Shown piece after piece: positions 1-9,181 of a stretch of DNA of 64,000 bases. Below the pieces are notes generated by a model. The model saw nothing but the letters and a program-made list of their open reading frames with translations, did no database searches and was not told the DNA's origin. The position numbers were made by a program, and so were the translations under genes. The DNA comes from Streptomyces marincola (GTDB taxonomy: Bacteria > Actinomycetota > Actinomycetes > Streptomycetales > Streptomycetaceae), in NCBI RefSeq assembly GCF_020410765.1, contig NZ_CP084541.1:3925001-3989000 (forward strand). The letters are read 5' to 3'. The first letter of the stretch is position 1. The number at the start of each line of letters is the position of its first letter.

Positions 1-1880
<1,880 letters not shown>

Positions 1881-1932
1881 AGATGCTCGCGTCCACTGTG
1901 AATTCTCGGCCGGCGGCTGGTGCCCTTTCAGG

Positions 1933-2051
1933 GTTCCGGTGGTCATGGCGGAGGGGAAACGCCCGGTTACATTCCGAACCCGGAAGCTAAGCCCTCCAGC
2001 GCCGATGGTACTGCATGGGGGACCGTGTGGGAGAGTAGGACGCCGCCGGAC
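1933..2051 (+). rRNA. 5S ribosomal RNA
   Basis: A sequence of about 119 nt begins GTTCCGGTGGTCATGG and carries the universal core CCCGGTTACATTCCGAACCC. It ends TAGGACGCCGCCGGAC, which pairs with the 5' end to form helix I. It follows 23S after a spacer of about 50 nt, the usual 16S-23S-5S order. Confidence 0.96.
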
Positions 2052-2063
2052 AATTATTTGATG

Positions 2064-2108
2064 TGTGGGCCCTGTTGGGAGGAATACGTCCTTCCTACAG
2101 GGCCCACA
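2064..2108 (+). terminator. rRNA operon terminator hairpin
   Basis: Perfect 12-bp inverted repeat TGTGGGCCCTGT (2064-2075) and ACAGGGCCCACA (2097-2108). The interior (AGGAA/TTCCT) can extend the pairing. It lies 12 nt after 5S and just before acuC, so it probably insulates acuC from rRNA transcription. Confidence 0.85.
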
Positions 2109-2131
2109 GTCATATCCGCTACCGTGACCTC

Positions 2132-3301
2132 ATGAGCGTTGCGGCACGGCTGATGTGGGACGAAGGCGTCACGCGCTACGACTTCGGCCCCGGGCACCCC
2201 ATGGACCCGGTGCGGCTGACCCTGACGATGAGGCTCGTCGAAGCACTCGGCCTCGACGAGCGCGTGGACGTCGTGGCCGCCCCCGCCGCGGGGGAGGACA
2301 CGCTCCGCCTCGTCCACCACCCCGACTACATCGCCGCCGTCCGGCACGCCTCCCGGGCCCCCGCCGAGGCGGACGCGCGGGCCGGGCTCGGCACGGCCGA
2401 CACCCCGGCGTTCGCCGGCATGCACGAGGTGTCGGCGCTCATCGCCGGCCAGTCCGTGGCCGCCGCGGAAGACGTCTGGCGCGGCGTCACCCCGCACGCC
2501 GTCAACTTCGCCGGCGGGCTGCACCACGCGATGCCGGCCCGCGCGTCCGGCTTCTGCGTCTACAACGACGCCGCGCTGGCCATCGCGCACCTCCTCGAAC
2601 TCGGTGCCGAGCGCGTCGCGTACCTCGACACCGACGTGCATCACGGGGACGGGGTCCAGGACGCGTTCTGGAACGACCCGCGCGTCCTCACCGTCTCGCT
2701 GCACGAGCACCCGAGGACGCTCTTCCCCGGCACCGGGCGCCCCGAGGAGACCGGCGGCCCCGACGCCCCCGGCTGCGCGGCCAACGTCGCGCTGCCCGCG
2801 GGCACGGCGGACGAGGCGTGGTTGCGGGCCCTGCACGCCGTCGTGCCCGAACTGCTCTCGGCCTTCCGCCCCCAGGTCCTGGTGACCCAGCACGGCGCGG
2901 ACACCCACGTCGAGGACCCCCTGGCGCACCTCGCGCTCAGTCTCGACGCGCAGCGCGCGGCCATGGAGACGTGCCACACGTGGGCCCACGAACACGCCGG
3001 AGGCCGGTGGCTCGCGCTCGGCGGTGGCGGCTACGCCGTCGCGGATGTCGTGCCGCGCAGCTGGACGCACCTGGTCGCGACGGCGGCACACGCCCCCGTC
3101 GCCCCGGAGACGCACGTGCCCGACGCCTGGCGGCACACCGTCCACGCGCTGACCAGGGCCGGCGGCCCGTGGCGGATGACGGACGGCAGGGAGCCGCGGT
3201 GGCGTGCCTGGGCGGACGGCTACGACCCGGCCGACGCGGCCGACCAAGCGGTCATCGCGACCCGGCGTGCGGTGTACCCGCTGCACGGGCTGCTGCCCTG
3301 A
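2132..3301 (+). CDS. acuC: AcuC-family histone-deacetylase-like protein
   Basis: A protein of 389 residues of the class I/II histone deacetylase superfamily, acetoin-utilisation AcuC branch. These are cytoplasmic zinc hydrolases; AcuC in Bacillus deacetylates and so reactivates acetyl-CoA synthetase. Visible motifs are an N-terminal YDFGPGHPMDPVRL, a HH pair in GGLHHAMP, and the metal-binding TDVHHGDGVQDAFW around residues 170-185. Downstream are SLHEHP, a DTHVEDPL segment and LGGGGY. The ATG at 2132 is chosen because the open frame upstream runs through the rRNA terminator and AcuC proteins begin at this point. No strong ribosome binding site is visible. It is transcribed away from the rRNA genes. 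In S. coelicolor, as I recall, acuC also precedes the bldC-like gene. Confidence 0.9.
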   Translation: MSVAARLMWDEGVTRYDFGPGHPMDPVRLTLTMRLVEALGLDERVDVVAAPAAGEDTLRLVHHPDYIAAVRHASRAPAEADARAGLGTADTPAFAGMHEVSALIAGQSVAAAEDVWRGVTPHAVNFAGGLHHAMPARASGFCVYNDAALAIAHLLELGAERVAYLDTDVHHGDGVQDAFWNDPRVLTVSLHEHPRTLFPGTGRPEETGGPDAPGCAANVALPAGTADEAWLRALHAVVPELLSAFRPQVLVTQHGADTHVEDPLAHLALSLDAQRAAMETCHTWAHEHAGGRWLALGGGGYAVADVVPRSWTHLVATAAHAPVAPETHVPDAWRHTVHALTRAGGPWRMTDGREPRWRAWADGYDPADAADQAVIATRRAVYPLHGLLP

Positions 3302-3937
3302 CCTGCTCCGCCCCGGGCACCGGCGTCGAACGCCTGGCGCCTACGCCACACCGACCGGGCAGGGCCAGGCGGCGATCGGTACCCGGCTCAGCAGGACGGA
3401 TGGGGGATGTATCGACATAACGACCCGATTCCGCCTACGTCACATGCGGGTGCCGGCCGGCGCGGCACCGGATGGCGCGGGGGCGGCCGGTGCGCGGCGG
3501 GCGCGCCCGCGACAGGATTCTCACACGCCATCAGCCGCGCCGTCACGCGGGCCGTCGGGGACCGGGGGACGCCCGGTGGAACGCGCGGCCCCGCGGGGCG
3601 TTCCGTCGTCACCGACGCAGGTCAGGCAGGTTCCGGACGGTCACGCCGCCGACGCGGGGCGGCCCCGGTGTCCGCGCGGGGCGGCGCGGGCAGAGTCCCG
3701 TTGACGGTTGCCGGACGTGAACGCCGCGGCGCCGTCCGCCAACTCCCGCCCGTCACACGCTATGTGCTCAATCGGGCTTCTTCGTCACGGTAAGGCCGAG
3801 CTCGCTGAAAAAGGCCGGTTGAGGCACCTCTTCCCCACTCGCATCACCCGCACCTAATCTGGGGAGGAGCGCACATGCGAGAGGGAGTCACCGGAGGGGA
3901 AGCCGGTGTCCGACATGTGCGGAAGGTCAGGTGTGAC
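3302..3937. other. Intergenic region with no convincing gene
   Basis: About 640 bp between acuC and the bldC-like gene. Open frames here are Arg/Gly/Pro-rich and look like high-GC shadows. The best candidate runs from an ATG at 3407 behind a G-rich stretch, but it has no recognisable domain and I do not call it. The last 100 bp are less GC-rich and probably carry the promoter of the next gene. Confidence 0.6.
3831..3860 (+). promoter_or_regulatory. Possible promoter of the bldC-like gene
   Basis: A -10-like TAATCT at 3855-3860 lies 18 nt after a weak -35-like TTCCCC at 3831-3836, about 75 nt before the start codon. The -10 is good and the -35 is poor, so this is tentative. Confidence 0.3.
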
Positions 3938-4147
3938 ATGGCTGCTGGTGAAAGGCTTCTGAGCGAGGCCAAGTTCCTGACCGTGGCGGAGGTCGCCGCG
4001 GTGATGCGAGTCTCCAAGATGACTGTGTACCGCCTGGTGCACGCCGGTCATCTGCCCGCGATCCGGGTGGGAAGGTCCTTCCGGGTTCCCGAGCAGGCCG
4101 TTCATGAGTACCTCCGGGAGTCGTTCGTGGGCGTCGAAAGCGCTTGA
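3938..4147 (+). CDS. BldC-like small MerR-type DNA-binding protein
   Basis: A 69-residue protein that is almost entirely one winged helix-turn-helix of the MerR/excisionase type. The fold spans LTVAEVAAVMRVSKMTVYRL, then a wing IRVGRSFRVPEQAVHEYL. BldC binds DNA cooperatively as head-to-tail oligomers on direct repeats and controls entry into development in Streptomyces. This gene is the paralogue that sits beside the rsbN-bldN region rather than bldC itself, by remembered gene order. The ATG at 3938 is preferred over upstream ATG/GTG codons in frame because GGAAGG (3921-3926) is well spaced before it and the family has no N-terminal extension. The target genes cannot be inferred from sequence. 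Confidence 0.85.
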   Translation: MAAGERLLSEAKFLTVAEVAAVMRVSKMTVYRLVHAGHLPAIRVGRSFRVPEQAVHEYLRESFVGVESA

Positions 4148-4276
4148 CGGACGGCCGGGCCCGTCGTTCGACCCTCGATTAACCCGTATCACCCGGTGAC
4201 CGGTAGGCTGGGCCCCATGTAGGTCGTGTGGGCTCGGACGCCCCGCACCGAGTAAGCGAAGTGAGCGAGGGTAGTC

Positions 4277-4375
4277 GTGGGCTCTGTGATCAAAAAGCGG
4301 CGCAAGCGGATGGCGAAGAAGAAGCACCGCAAGTTGCTCAAGCGCACCCGCGTCCAGCGCCGCAACAAGAAGTGA
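4277..4375 (+). CDS. bS22/AURKAIP1 (COX24)-domain ribosome-associated mini-protein
   Basis: A 32-residue, extremely basic protein that starts GTG-GGC-TCT and reads [20 protein letters not shown], then an Arg/Lys tail ending RRNKK. It matches the short actinobacterial proteins of the AURKAIP1/COX24 family; the mycobacterial member (bS22) is a structural component of the 30S subunit near the decoding region. It is too short for normal gene-length filters but is highly conserved. It sits between the bldC-like gene and the epimerase and is followed directly by a strong terminator, so it is probably its own transcript. Confidence 0.9.
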   Translation: MGSVIKKRRKRMAKKKHRKLLKRTRVQRRNKK

Positions 4376-4391
4376 GCGAGCGTCGCTGATC

Positions 4392-4424
4392 GGCCCTCCC
4401 GCCCCGATTTCGGGCGGGAGGGCC
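4392..4424 (+). terminator. Terminator after the bS22-like gene
   Basis: Perfect 13-bp stem, GGCCCTCCCGCCC (4392-4404) with GGGCGGGAGGGCC (4412-4424), and a 7-nt CGATTTC loop. It begins 16 nt after the stop codon. There is no U-tract, as is common in Streptomyces. Confidence 0.85.
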
Positions 4425-4446
4425 TGCGCGTCGTCAGGGGAGGGTC

Positions 4447-5484
4447 GTGGGCAAGACCGTGCTGGTGACCGGTGCGGCCCGGCAGCTCAGCGGGCGCTTC
4501 GTCCGGCACCTGCGCGCAGACCCCGGCGTCGACCGCGTCATCGGCGTGGACAGCCGGTCGCCCGCGCATCCGTTGGGCGGTGCGGAGTTCGTGCGCGCCG
4601 ACATCAGGCAGCCGTCGATCGTGACGGTGCTCGCCGAGCACGCCGTCGACACGGTGGTGCACCTGGACGTGCACGGCACGCCGGGGCCCGGCGGCGGTGG
4701 CCGCGCCGCGGTCAAGGAAGTCAACGTGCTGGGCACGCTCCAGCTGCTCGGCGCCTGCCAGAAGGTGCCGGGGCTGCGTGCCGTCGTCGTCAAGTCGAGC
4801 ACGCAGATCTACGGAACGGCCGCCCGTGACCCGGCGGTGTTCACCGAGACGACCCGGCTGCGGGCGCCCGCGGGCGGCGGGTTCCCCCAGGATGTCGTCG
4901 AGTTCGAGGGCTATGTCAGGGGCTTCGCCAGGCGCTGCCCCGATGTCCGGGTGACCGTGCTGCGCTGCGCGCACGTCCTCGGTCCCGCGGCGGACTCGCG
5001 GCTGGCCGCGTACTTCCGGCTGCCGGTGCTGCCGACGGTGCTCGGTTACGACCCCAGGCTCCAGTTCGTCCACGAGGACGACGTGCTGGACGTGCTGGCC
5101 CGCGCCGTGCGGGAGCCGGGCGGGCCGGACGCCATCGGCCCCGGCGTCTACAACGTGGCGGGTGACGGGGTGCTGCTGCTCTCGCAGGCGGCGCGGCGGC
5201 TCGGGCGGCCGACGCTGCCCGTCGCGCGGCCGTTCGCGCCGTGGGTCGGGTCGGCCTTCGGCGCGCTGGGCTTGCGGGGCGTCTCGGCCGAGCAGCTCAC
5301 GTCGCTCGTGCACGGCCGGGTGGTGCGCACGGCGCGGCTCCGGGAGGCCATGGGCGGTCCCCTGGCGTACACGACGGCGGAGACGTTCGCCGCGTTCGCG
5401 GCGGTGCACGGCCCCGGCCCGCTGCGGCCGGAAGGCGTCGCCGCGGCTGTCGACCGGATCGAGGAGGTGCTGCGCCGTGGCTGA
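4447..5484 (+). CDS. NAD-dependent epimerase/dehydratase-like protein (extended SDR fold)
   Basis: A 345-residue protein with an N-terminal Rossmann fold (KTVLVTGAARQLSGRFVRHL, residues 3-22), VIGVDSR, a later DTVVHLDV and VVVKSSTQIYG, and FVHEDDVLDVL in the C-terminal half. This is the layout of extended SDRs such as UDP-sugar epimerases. Two features are unusual: the glycine motif lacks the normal third Gly position, and no clear Tyr-x3-Lys catalytic pair is present (the aligned region reads GYVRGF). It may therefore bind NAD without classical epimerase chemistry. GTG start, ribosome binding site GGGGAGGG. The stop overlaps the start of the acyltransferase by 8 nt, so the two are translationally coupled; this pair next to rsbN-bldN is conserved in Streptomyces. 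The substrate is unknown. Confidence 0.85.
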   Translation: MGKTVLVTGAARQLSGRFVRHLRADPGVDRVIGVDSRSPAHPLGGAEFVRADIRQPSIVTVLAEHAVDTVVHLDVHGTPGPGGGGRAAVKEVNVLGTLQLLGACQKVPGLRAVVVKSSTQIYGTAARDPAVFTETTRLRAPAGGGFPQDVVEFEGYVRGFARRCPDVRVTVLRCAHVLGPAADSRLAAYFRLPVLPTVLGYDPRLQFVHEDDVLDVLARAVREPGGPDAIGPGVYNVAGDGVLLLSQAARRLGRPTLPVARPFAPWVGSAFGALGLRGVSAEQLTSLVHGRVVRTARLREAMGGPLAYTTAETFAAFAAVHGPGPLRPEGVAAAVDRIEEVLRRG

Positions 5485-6448
5485 CGCGAAAGTCATTCCG
5501 ATCGGTGACGGCGGCCGGCGGGGCCGCGGCCGGGGCGAGGTGCCGGGCGGTGCGCCCGGCGAGCCGCCGCCGGCGCCGCCCCCGCCGCCGGGGGCGAGCG
5601 GCGCGGGCGACGGGCTCGACCGGGCGCTCGCGCGCACGTTCGCGTTCCTGCGGCGCCGCCTCACCGGTGAGTACGAGGTCGACGACTTCGGCTACGACGC
5701 CGAGCTGACGGACGAGGTCCTGCTGACGGTGCTGCGGCCGGTGTTCGAGCGGTACTTCCGGGTCGAGGTCCGGGGCATGGAGCACGTGCCGGCCGAGGGC
5801 GGCGCGCTCCTGGTCGCCAACCACTCGGGCACGCTGCCGTGGGACGGCCTGATGCTCCAGGTCGCCGTGCGCGACCACCACCCGGCCGACCGGCACCTGC
5901 GGCTGCTCGCGGCCGACTTGGTGTTCCAGCTGCCGGTGGTCAACGAGCTGGCCCGGAAGGCGGGGCACACGCTCGCGTGCGCCGAGGACGCCCAGGAACT
6001 GCTCGAACGCGGTGAGCTCGTCGGGGTGATGCCCGAGGGCTTCAAGGGGCTGGGGAAGCCGTTCGCCGAGCGGTACAAGCTCCAGCGCTTCGGGCGCGGC
6101 GGGTTCGTCGCCACGGCGTTGCGTGCGGGGGTGCCGATCGTGCCGTGCTCGATCGTCGGCGCCGAGGAGATACACCCGATGCTGGGGAACTCGCGGGTGA
6201 TGGCGCGCCTGCTGAACCTCCCGTACTTCCCCGTCACGCCCACGTTCCCCTGGCTGGGCCCGCTGGGCGCGGTGCCGCTGCCGACGAAGTGGACGATCCA
6301 GCTGGGCGAGCCGATCGAGACCGCGGGGCACCCGCCGGAGGCGGCGGAGGATCCGATGCTGATGTTCCAGCTGACGGACCAGGTCCGGGAGACGATCCAG
6401 CACACGCTGTACAAGCTGCTGGTGGCCCGGCGGTCCGTGTTCTTCTAG
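5477..6448 (+). CDS. PlsC-type lysophospholipid acyltransferase
   Basis: A 323-residue protein. The first 45 residues are a Gly/Pro-rich, probably disordered leader with a run of prolines. From about residue 95 comes the PlsC acyltransferase domain: the histidine-aspartate catalytic motif is ANHSGTLPWDG, and the glycerophosphate-binding motif appears as PEGFKG. It should transfer an acyl chain to a lysophospholipid or related glycerol acceptor at the inner face of the membrane. The start (GTG at 5477) overlaps the end of the epimerase gene. Upstream in-frame codons belong to the epimerase reading region and are excluded. The actual acceptor and the link to the epimerase are not visible from sequence. 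Confidence 0.88.
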   Translation: MADAKVIPIGDGGRRGRGRGEVPGGAPGEPPPAPPPPPGASGAGDGLDRALARTFAFLRRRLTGEYEVDDFGYDAELTDEVLLTVLRPVFERYFRVEVRGMEHVPAEGGALLVANHSGTLPWDGLMLQVAVRDHHPADRHLRLLAADLVFQLPVVNELARKAGHTLACAEDAQELLERGELVGVMPEGFKGLGKPFAERYKLQRFGRGGFVATALRAGVPIVPCSIVGAEEIHPMLGNSRVMARLLNLPYFPVTPTFPWLGPLGAVPLPTKWTIQLGEPIETAGHPPEAAEDPMLMFQLTDQVRETIQHTLYKLLVARRSVFF

Positions 6449-6468
6449 GAACTTTCTCGCGGGCGGGA

Positions 6469-6496
6469 GTACGGCAACGCCGGGCCGTTGCCGTAC
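6469..6496. terminator. Bidirectional terminator between acyltransferase and rsbN
   Basis: Perfect 10-bp inverted repeat GTACGGCAAC (6469-6478) and GTTGCCGTAC (6487-6496) with an 8-nt loop, between the convergent acyltransferase and rsbN genes. It would stop transcription in both directions. Confidence 0.8.
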
Positions 6497-6580
6497 CGGT
6501 CCGCGGTGTGCGAGCCCGGCCGGTTCGGCCGTGGCTCCGCGTGTGCCGGGTGCGGCACGCGTCCGGGCGGTGGGTCGCGG

Positions 6581-7921
6581 TCAGCGGTCCCGGTCGACGT
6601 CGAGTCCGAGGCCGGGGAGCAGGTCGTCGACGAGGGGCGGGATGGTGATGTCGGGCTCGGGCAGCGGGTCGTCGGAGGCGGAGGGGCCGGCCGGCGAACG
6701 GTCGTCGGTGGCGTCGGGAGCGGGCAGCGCGGGATCGAGGAGCCCCGGGCCGTCGAGCAGACCGCGGCGTTCCCCCTCGGTCTCCTCGGGGCGCGGCGTC
6801 TCGCCCTCGGGTGTGCCCTGGCCGTCGCGCGTGTCGTCCCCGGCGGAGGGGCCGGCCGGGGCGGGCGGCTCCGGGGCCGAGGGCGGGCGGGCCGCGGGTC
6901 CCGGCGGTGCCTCGGCCGATGTGGCCTCCCGCGGGTCCTGCGGGAACAGCCGCTGGAGGGGCGCGGTCTCCTGGTCCATCGCGTCGAAGACGTCGCTGAC
7001 GTCGTCGCCGACGTCCCGCAGCTGCACGGGCAGTTGGCTGCGGACCTCGGCCCAGGTGACGCGGTGGCTCTCCGAGAACGCGGACAGCGACTGCATCGGG
7101 TCGATGGAGCCGTCCGCCTGGTAGGCCCGGCTGAGCAGCCGGTGCCCCTCGGCGGCGTCGTCCCGCATGCTGGCCAGGGCGCGGCGGATGGCGTCGAGGT
7201 CCTCGTGGTCGAGGTCGCCGGACCGGCCGCGGTCGAGCAGCCGCCTCGCCTCGTTCAGCCGGGTGGAGGCGTGGTCGAGGTAGACCCGGCCGCGGTCGGC
7301 GTCACCGCTGGTGAAGTCGAGCCGCAGGTCCTCCATGCCGCGCTTGAGCCCGTAGAGGGTGTCGCCGGGGAGCGCGTCGGTGCTCGCCGCCGCGACACCG
7401 CCGAACGCGCCCGCCGCGACGCCCATGGTCAGGCCGCCGGCGGCGAGTCCCTTGGTGAGCCGGGTCCTGGGCCTGAGCCGGGCGAAGCCGCTGCCCCGGA
7501 CGGCGCGGTGCGTGCCGCTCGCGCCCCGCGCGCGGCGCTGCCCGGGCACCGGGTCCGCGCCCCGCGTGCGCGGCCCGGGGGGCGTGCCGGCCGGCGCGGG
7601 GGCCGGCGTCTCCTGGGTGGCACCCCCGGCCGCGCCCCGGGCGCCGACTGCGTCCGCCGGGGAGGCGGCCGACTCGCTCGCAGCCGCCATCGCGGCGACG
7701 AGCAGGGCGCGCTGCGCGGACTTGGTCTCGGCCGTCAGCTCGGGGCGCGGCACGGACGCCAGCCTGTCCACGACCGACAGCAGGGCGGCCTGCTCGCCCC
7801 CGGCCCCGGTCGGGCCCACCGCCGTCTCCTCGTCGGCGGGCCGCGGCCGGTCGGGCCGCGACTCGTCGAGGAGATGGGCGAAGGCGTTGGCCCGGCGGCT
7901 CGCCGATACGGATCCGATCAC
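6581..7921 (-). CDS. rsbN: RsbN, membrane anti-sigma factor of BldN
   Basis: A 446-residue protein. The N-terminal 110 residues form the cytoplasmic anti-sigma part (begins IGSVSASRRANAFAHLL). A hydrophobic membrane segment around TKGLAAGGLTMGVAAGAFGG (residues about 155-175) follows, then a conserved extracytoplasmic domain (DALPGDTLYGLKRGMEDLRL, of DUF5667 type) and a long acidic, Pro-rich C-terminal tail. In Streptomyces RsbN binds and inhibits sigma-BldN. The GTG at 7921 is chosen because GAGGAGG lies 8 nt upstream and RsbN proteins begin IGSVSA; an in-frame GTG 9 nt earlier overlaps that ribosome binding site. It is downstream of bldN on the same strand, with a candidate BldN promoter between them (8052-8080), giving negative feedback. 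Confidence 0.9.
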   Translation of the reverse strand: MIGSVSASRRANAFAHLLDESRPDRPRPADEETAVGPTGAGGEQAALLSVVDRLASVPRPELTAETKSAQRALLVAAMAAASESAASPADAVGARGAAGGATQETPAPAPAGTPPGPRTRGADPVPGQRRARGASGTHRAVRGSGFARLRPRTRLTKGLAAGGLTMGVAAGAFGGVAAASTDALPGDTLYGLKRGMEDLRLDFTSGDADRGRVYLDHASTRLNEARRLLDRGRSGDLDHEDLDAIRRALASMRDDAAEGHRLLSRAYQADGSIDPMQSLSAFSESHRVTWAEVRSQLPVQLRDVGDDVSDVFDAMDQETAPLQRLFPQDPREATSAEAPPGPAARPPSAPEPPAPAGPSAGDDTRDGQGTPEGETPRPEETEGERRGLLDGPGLLDPALPAPDATDDRSPAGPSASDDPLPEPDITIPPLVDDLLPGLGLDVDRDR

Positions 7922-8051
7922 GGGCGGCACCTCCTCTCGTCACACGAAGGACTCCCCACTGCGGACAGAAGTTTCTGGTGCCGCCCAGGTACACCCGATC
8001 GAGTGGCGGGGGACCTGCGCGGAACCTGGTCGTAGAGAGCCTGCGAACCCG

Positions 8052-8080
8052 ACAACGAGCGGAGACGCACTCGGGTTACG
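8052..8080 (-). promoter_or_regulatory. Candidate sigma-BldN promoter of rsbN
   Basis: On the minus strand CGTAAC (8080-8075) is followed after 17 nt by CGTTGT (8057-8052). The remembered BldN consensus, from the bldM p1 and rsbN promoters, is CGTAAC-N16-CGTTGA, so 11 of 12 bases match and the spacer is one base longer. It lies about 130 nt upstream of the rsbN start, which fits the known dependence of rsbN on BldN. Confidence 0.65.
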
Positions 8081-8140
8081 GCTGGCAGATTATGTGACTG
8101 ATTGGCGGCGGGTGGTCACCTGGCGTGCGCGGCGCGCCGG

Positions 8141-8923
8141 TCACCGCGCGTCGTCGGGAAGCAGCCGGGCGAGGGTCCGTACCGCGCGGTACTGCAACGT
8201 CTTGATCGCCCCCTCGTTCTTCCCCATGACGCGGGCGGTCTCCGCGACGGACAGACCCTGGAGGAACCGGAGCGTGACGCATTCCTGCTGTTGGGGGTTG
8301 AGCTTGCGAACGGCGTCGAGGAGGGCCGAGTTGGCGAGTGATTCGAGAACGGACTCCTCGGGGCTGCGCTCCACCTCGTTGGCGTCCAGCATCTCGCCCG
8401 TGGTGACTTCGAGGCGGAAGCGGCTGGACTTGAAGTGATCGGCCACCAGGTTGCGCGCGATGGTGACCAGCCACGCCCCGAAGTCCCGCCCCTGCCAGGT
8501 GAACGTGCCGATGCGCCGCAGGGCGCGCAGGAAGGTCTCGCTGGTGAGGTCCTCGGCGGTCGCGCGACCGCCGACGCGGTAGTAGATGTACCGGTAGACG
8601 GTGTCGGAGTAGTGGTCGTAGAGGCAGCCGAACGCCTCCGCCTCGCCGGCCTGCGCCCGCTCGACCAGGTCCATCATGCGGCGGCTGTCGCTGGGTGCCG
8701 CGGGCCTGGCCGCGGAGGTGCCCGCGGCACCGGACCGGGCGCGTCTGCCCGCGGTGACGGTGCCGGCGGTGCCGTCGGCCAGGGTGTAGGCGGGGCCTGC
8801 GGGGACAGGTGCGGCGAGGGTGGGGACGGCGTACGCGGTGGGGACGAGGGCGCGCAGCCGGTCGATGACCGATGTGCGCAGCGTAGCCAGGCCCGAGGCG
8901 TCAACCCCGACGTGTGGGTACAC
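8141..8923 (-). CDS. bldN: BldN, developmental ECF sigma factor (pro-form)
   Basis: A 260-residue extracytoplasmic-function sigma factor required for aerial mycelium formation; its known targets are bldM and the chaplin and rodlin surface proteins. The first 80 or so residues (MYPHVGVDASGLATLR onward) form the BldN-specific N-terminal extension, which is removed by proteolysis in S. coelicolor. Region 2 follows (MMDLVERAQAGEAEAFGCLY, VYRYIYYRVGG, DLTSETFLRALRRI). Region 4 is near the C terminus (LNPQQQECVTLRFLQGLSVA, GKNEGAIKTLQYRAVRTLA). The GTG start agrees with the S. coelicolor protein as I remember it. Sequence identity to BldN over regions 2-4 looks near-complete. Its anti-sigma gene rsbN lies directly downstream. 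Confidence 0.96.
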   Translation of the reverse strand: MYPHVGVDASGLATLRTSVIDRLRALVPTAYAVPTLAAPVPAGPAYTLADGTAGTVTAGRRARSGAAGTSAARPAAPSDSRRMMDLVERAQAGEAEAFGCLYDHYSDTVYRYIYYRVGGRATAEDLTSETFLRALRRIGTFTWQGRDFGAWLVTIARNLVADHFKSSRFRLEVTTGEMLDANEVERSPEESVLESLANSALLDAVRKLNPQQQECVTLRFLQGLSVAETARVMGKNEGAIKTLQYRAVRTLARLLPDDAR

Positions 8924-9181
8924 GGGACTCCCAGAGGCAGAGCTTCAACACGTGCAGTGGCGGTTCCGTCACATGCGTCTGAGGAGAATAACCCTTCGTG
9001 CTGAGAGCGCTACGCCTAGTTGCGAAAATCGCCGATTCGGTTTGCAGTGTTACCGTTTGTGTCCGGTGCGCCACGCATACGCCATGGCAAGGTTGATCGC
9101 ATAATGATCTGATTTGCCAAAGCGGTGACCGAGTTTGATCGTTCGCACGAGGGTGCGGAGGCGGAACGCGGCCGGTCCCGG

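Noticed and set aside
2054..3286. Long open frame on the minus strand opposite acuC
   Set aside because: It is a shadow produced by high GC at third codon positions; its translation is Arg/Gly/Val-rich with no domain, whereas acuC has clear deacetylase motifs.
3416..3443. Sigma-BldN promoter before the bldC-like gene
   Set aside because: CATAAC-N16-CGTCAC matches the consensus at too few bases in the -10 and is more than 490 bp from the start codon.
3407..3793. 128-codon open frame between acuC and the bldC-like gene
   Set aside because: There is a G-rich stretch before the ATG, but the protein is Arg/Gly/Ala low complexity with no domain or conservation I can recognise.
8924..9181. BldD box upstream of bldN
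   Set aside because: CAGTGTTA at 9045-9052 fits one half of the BldD consensus, but the other half-site has no match, so it is not called even though BldD is known to control bldN elsewhere.
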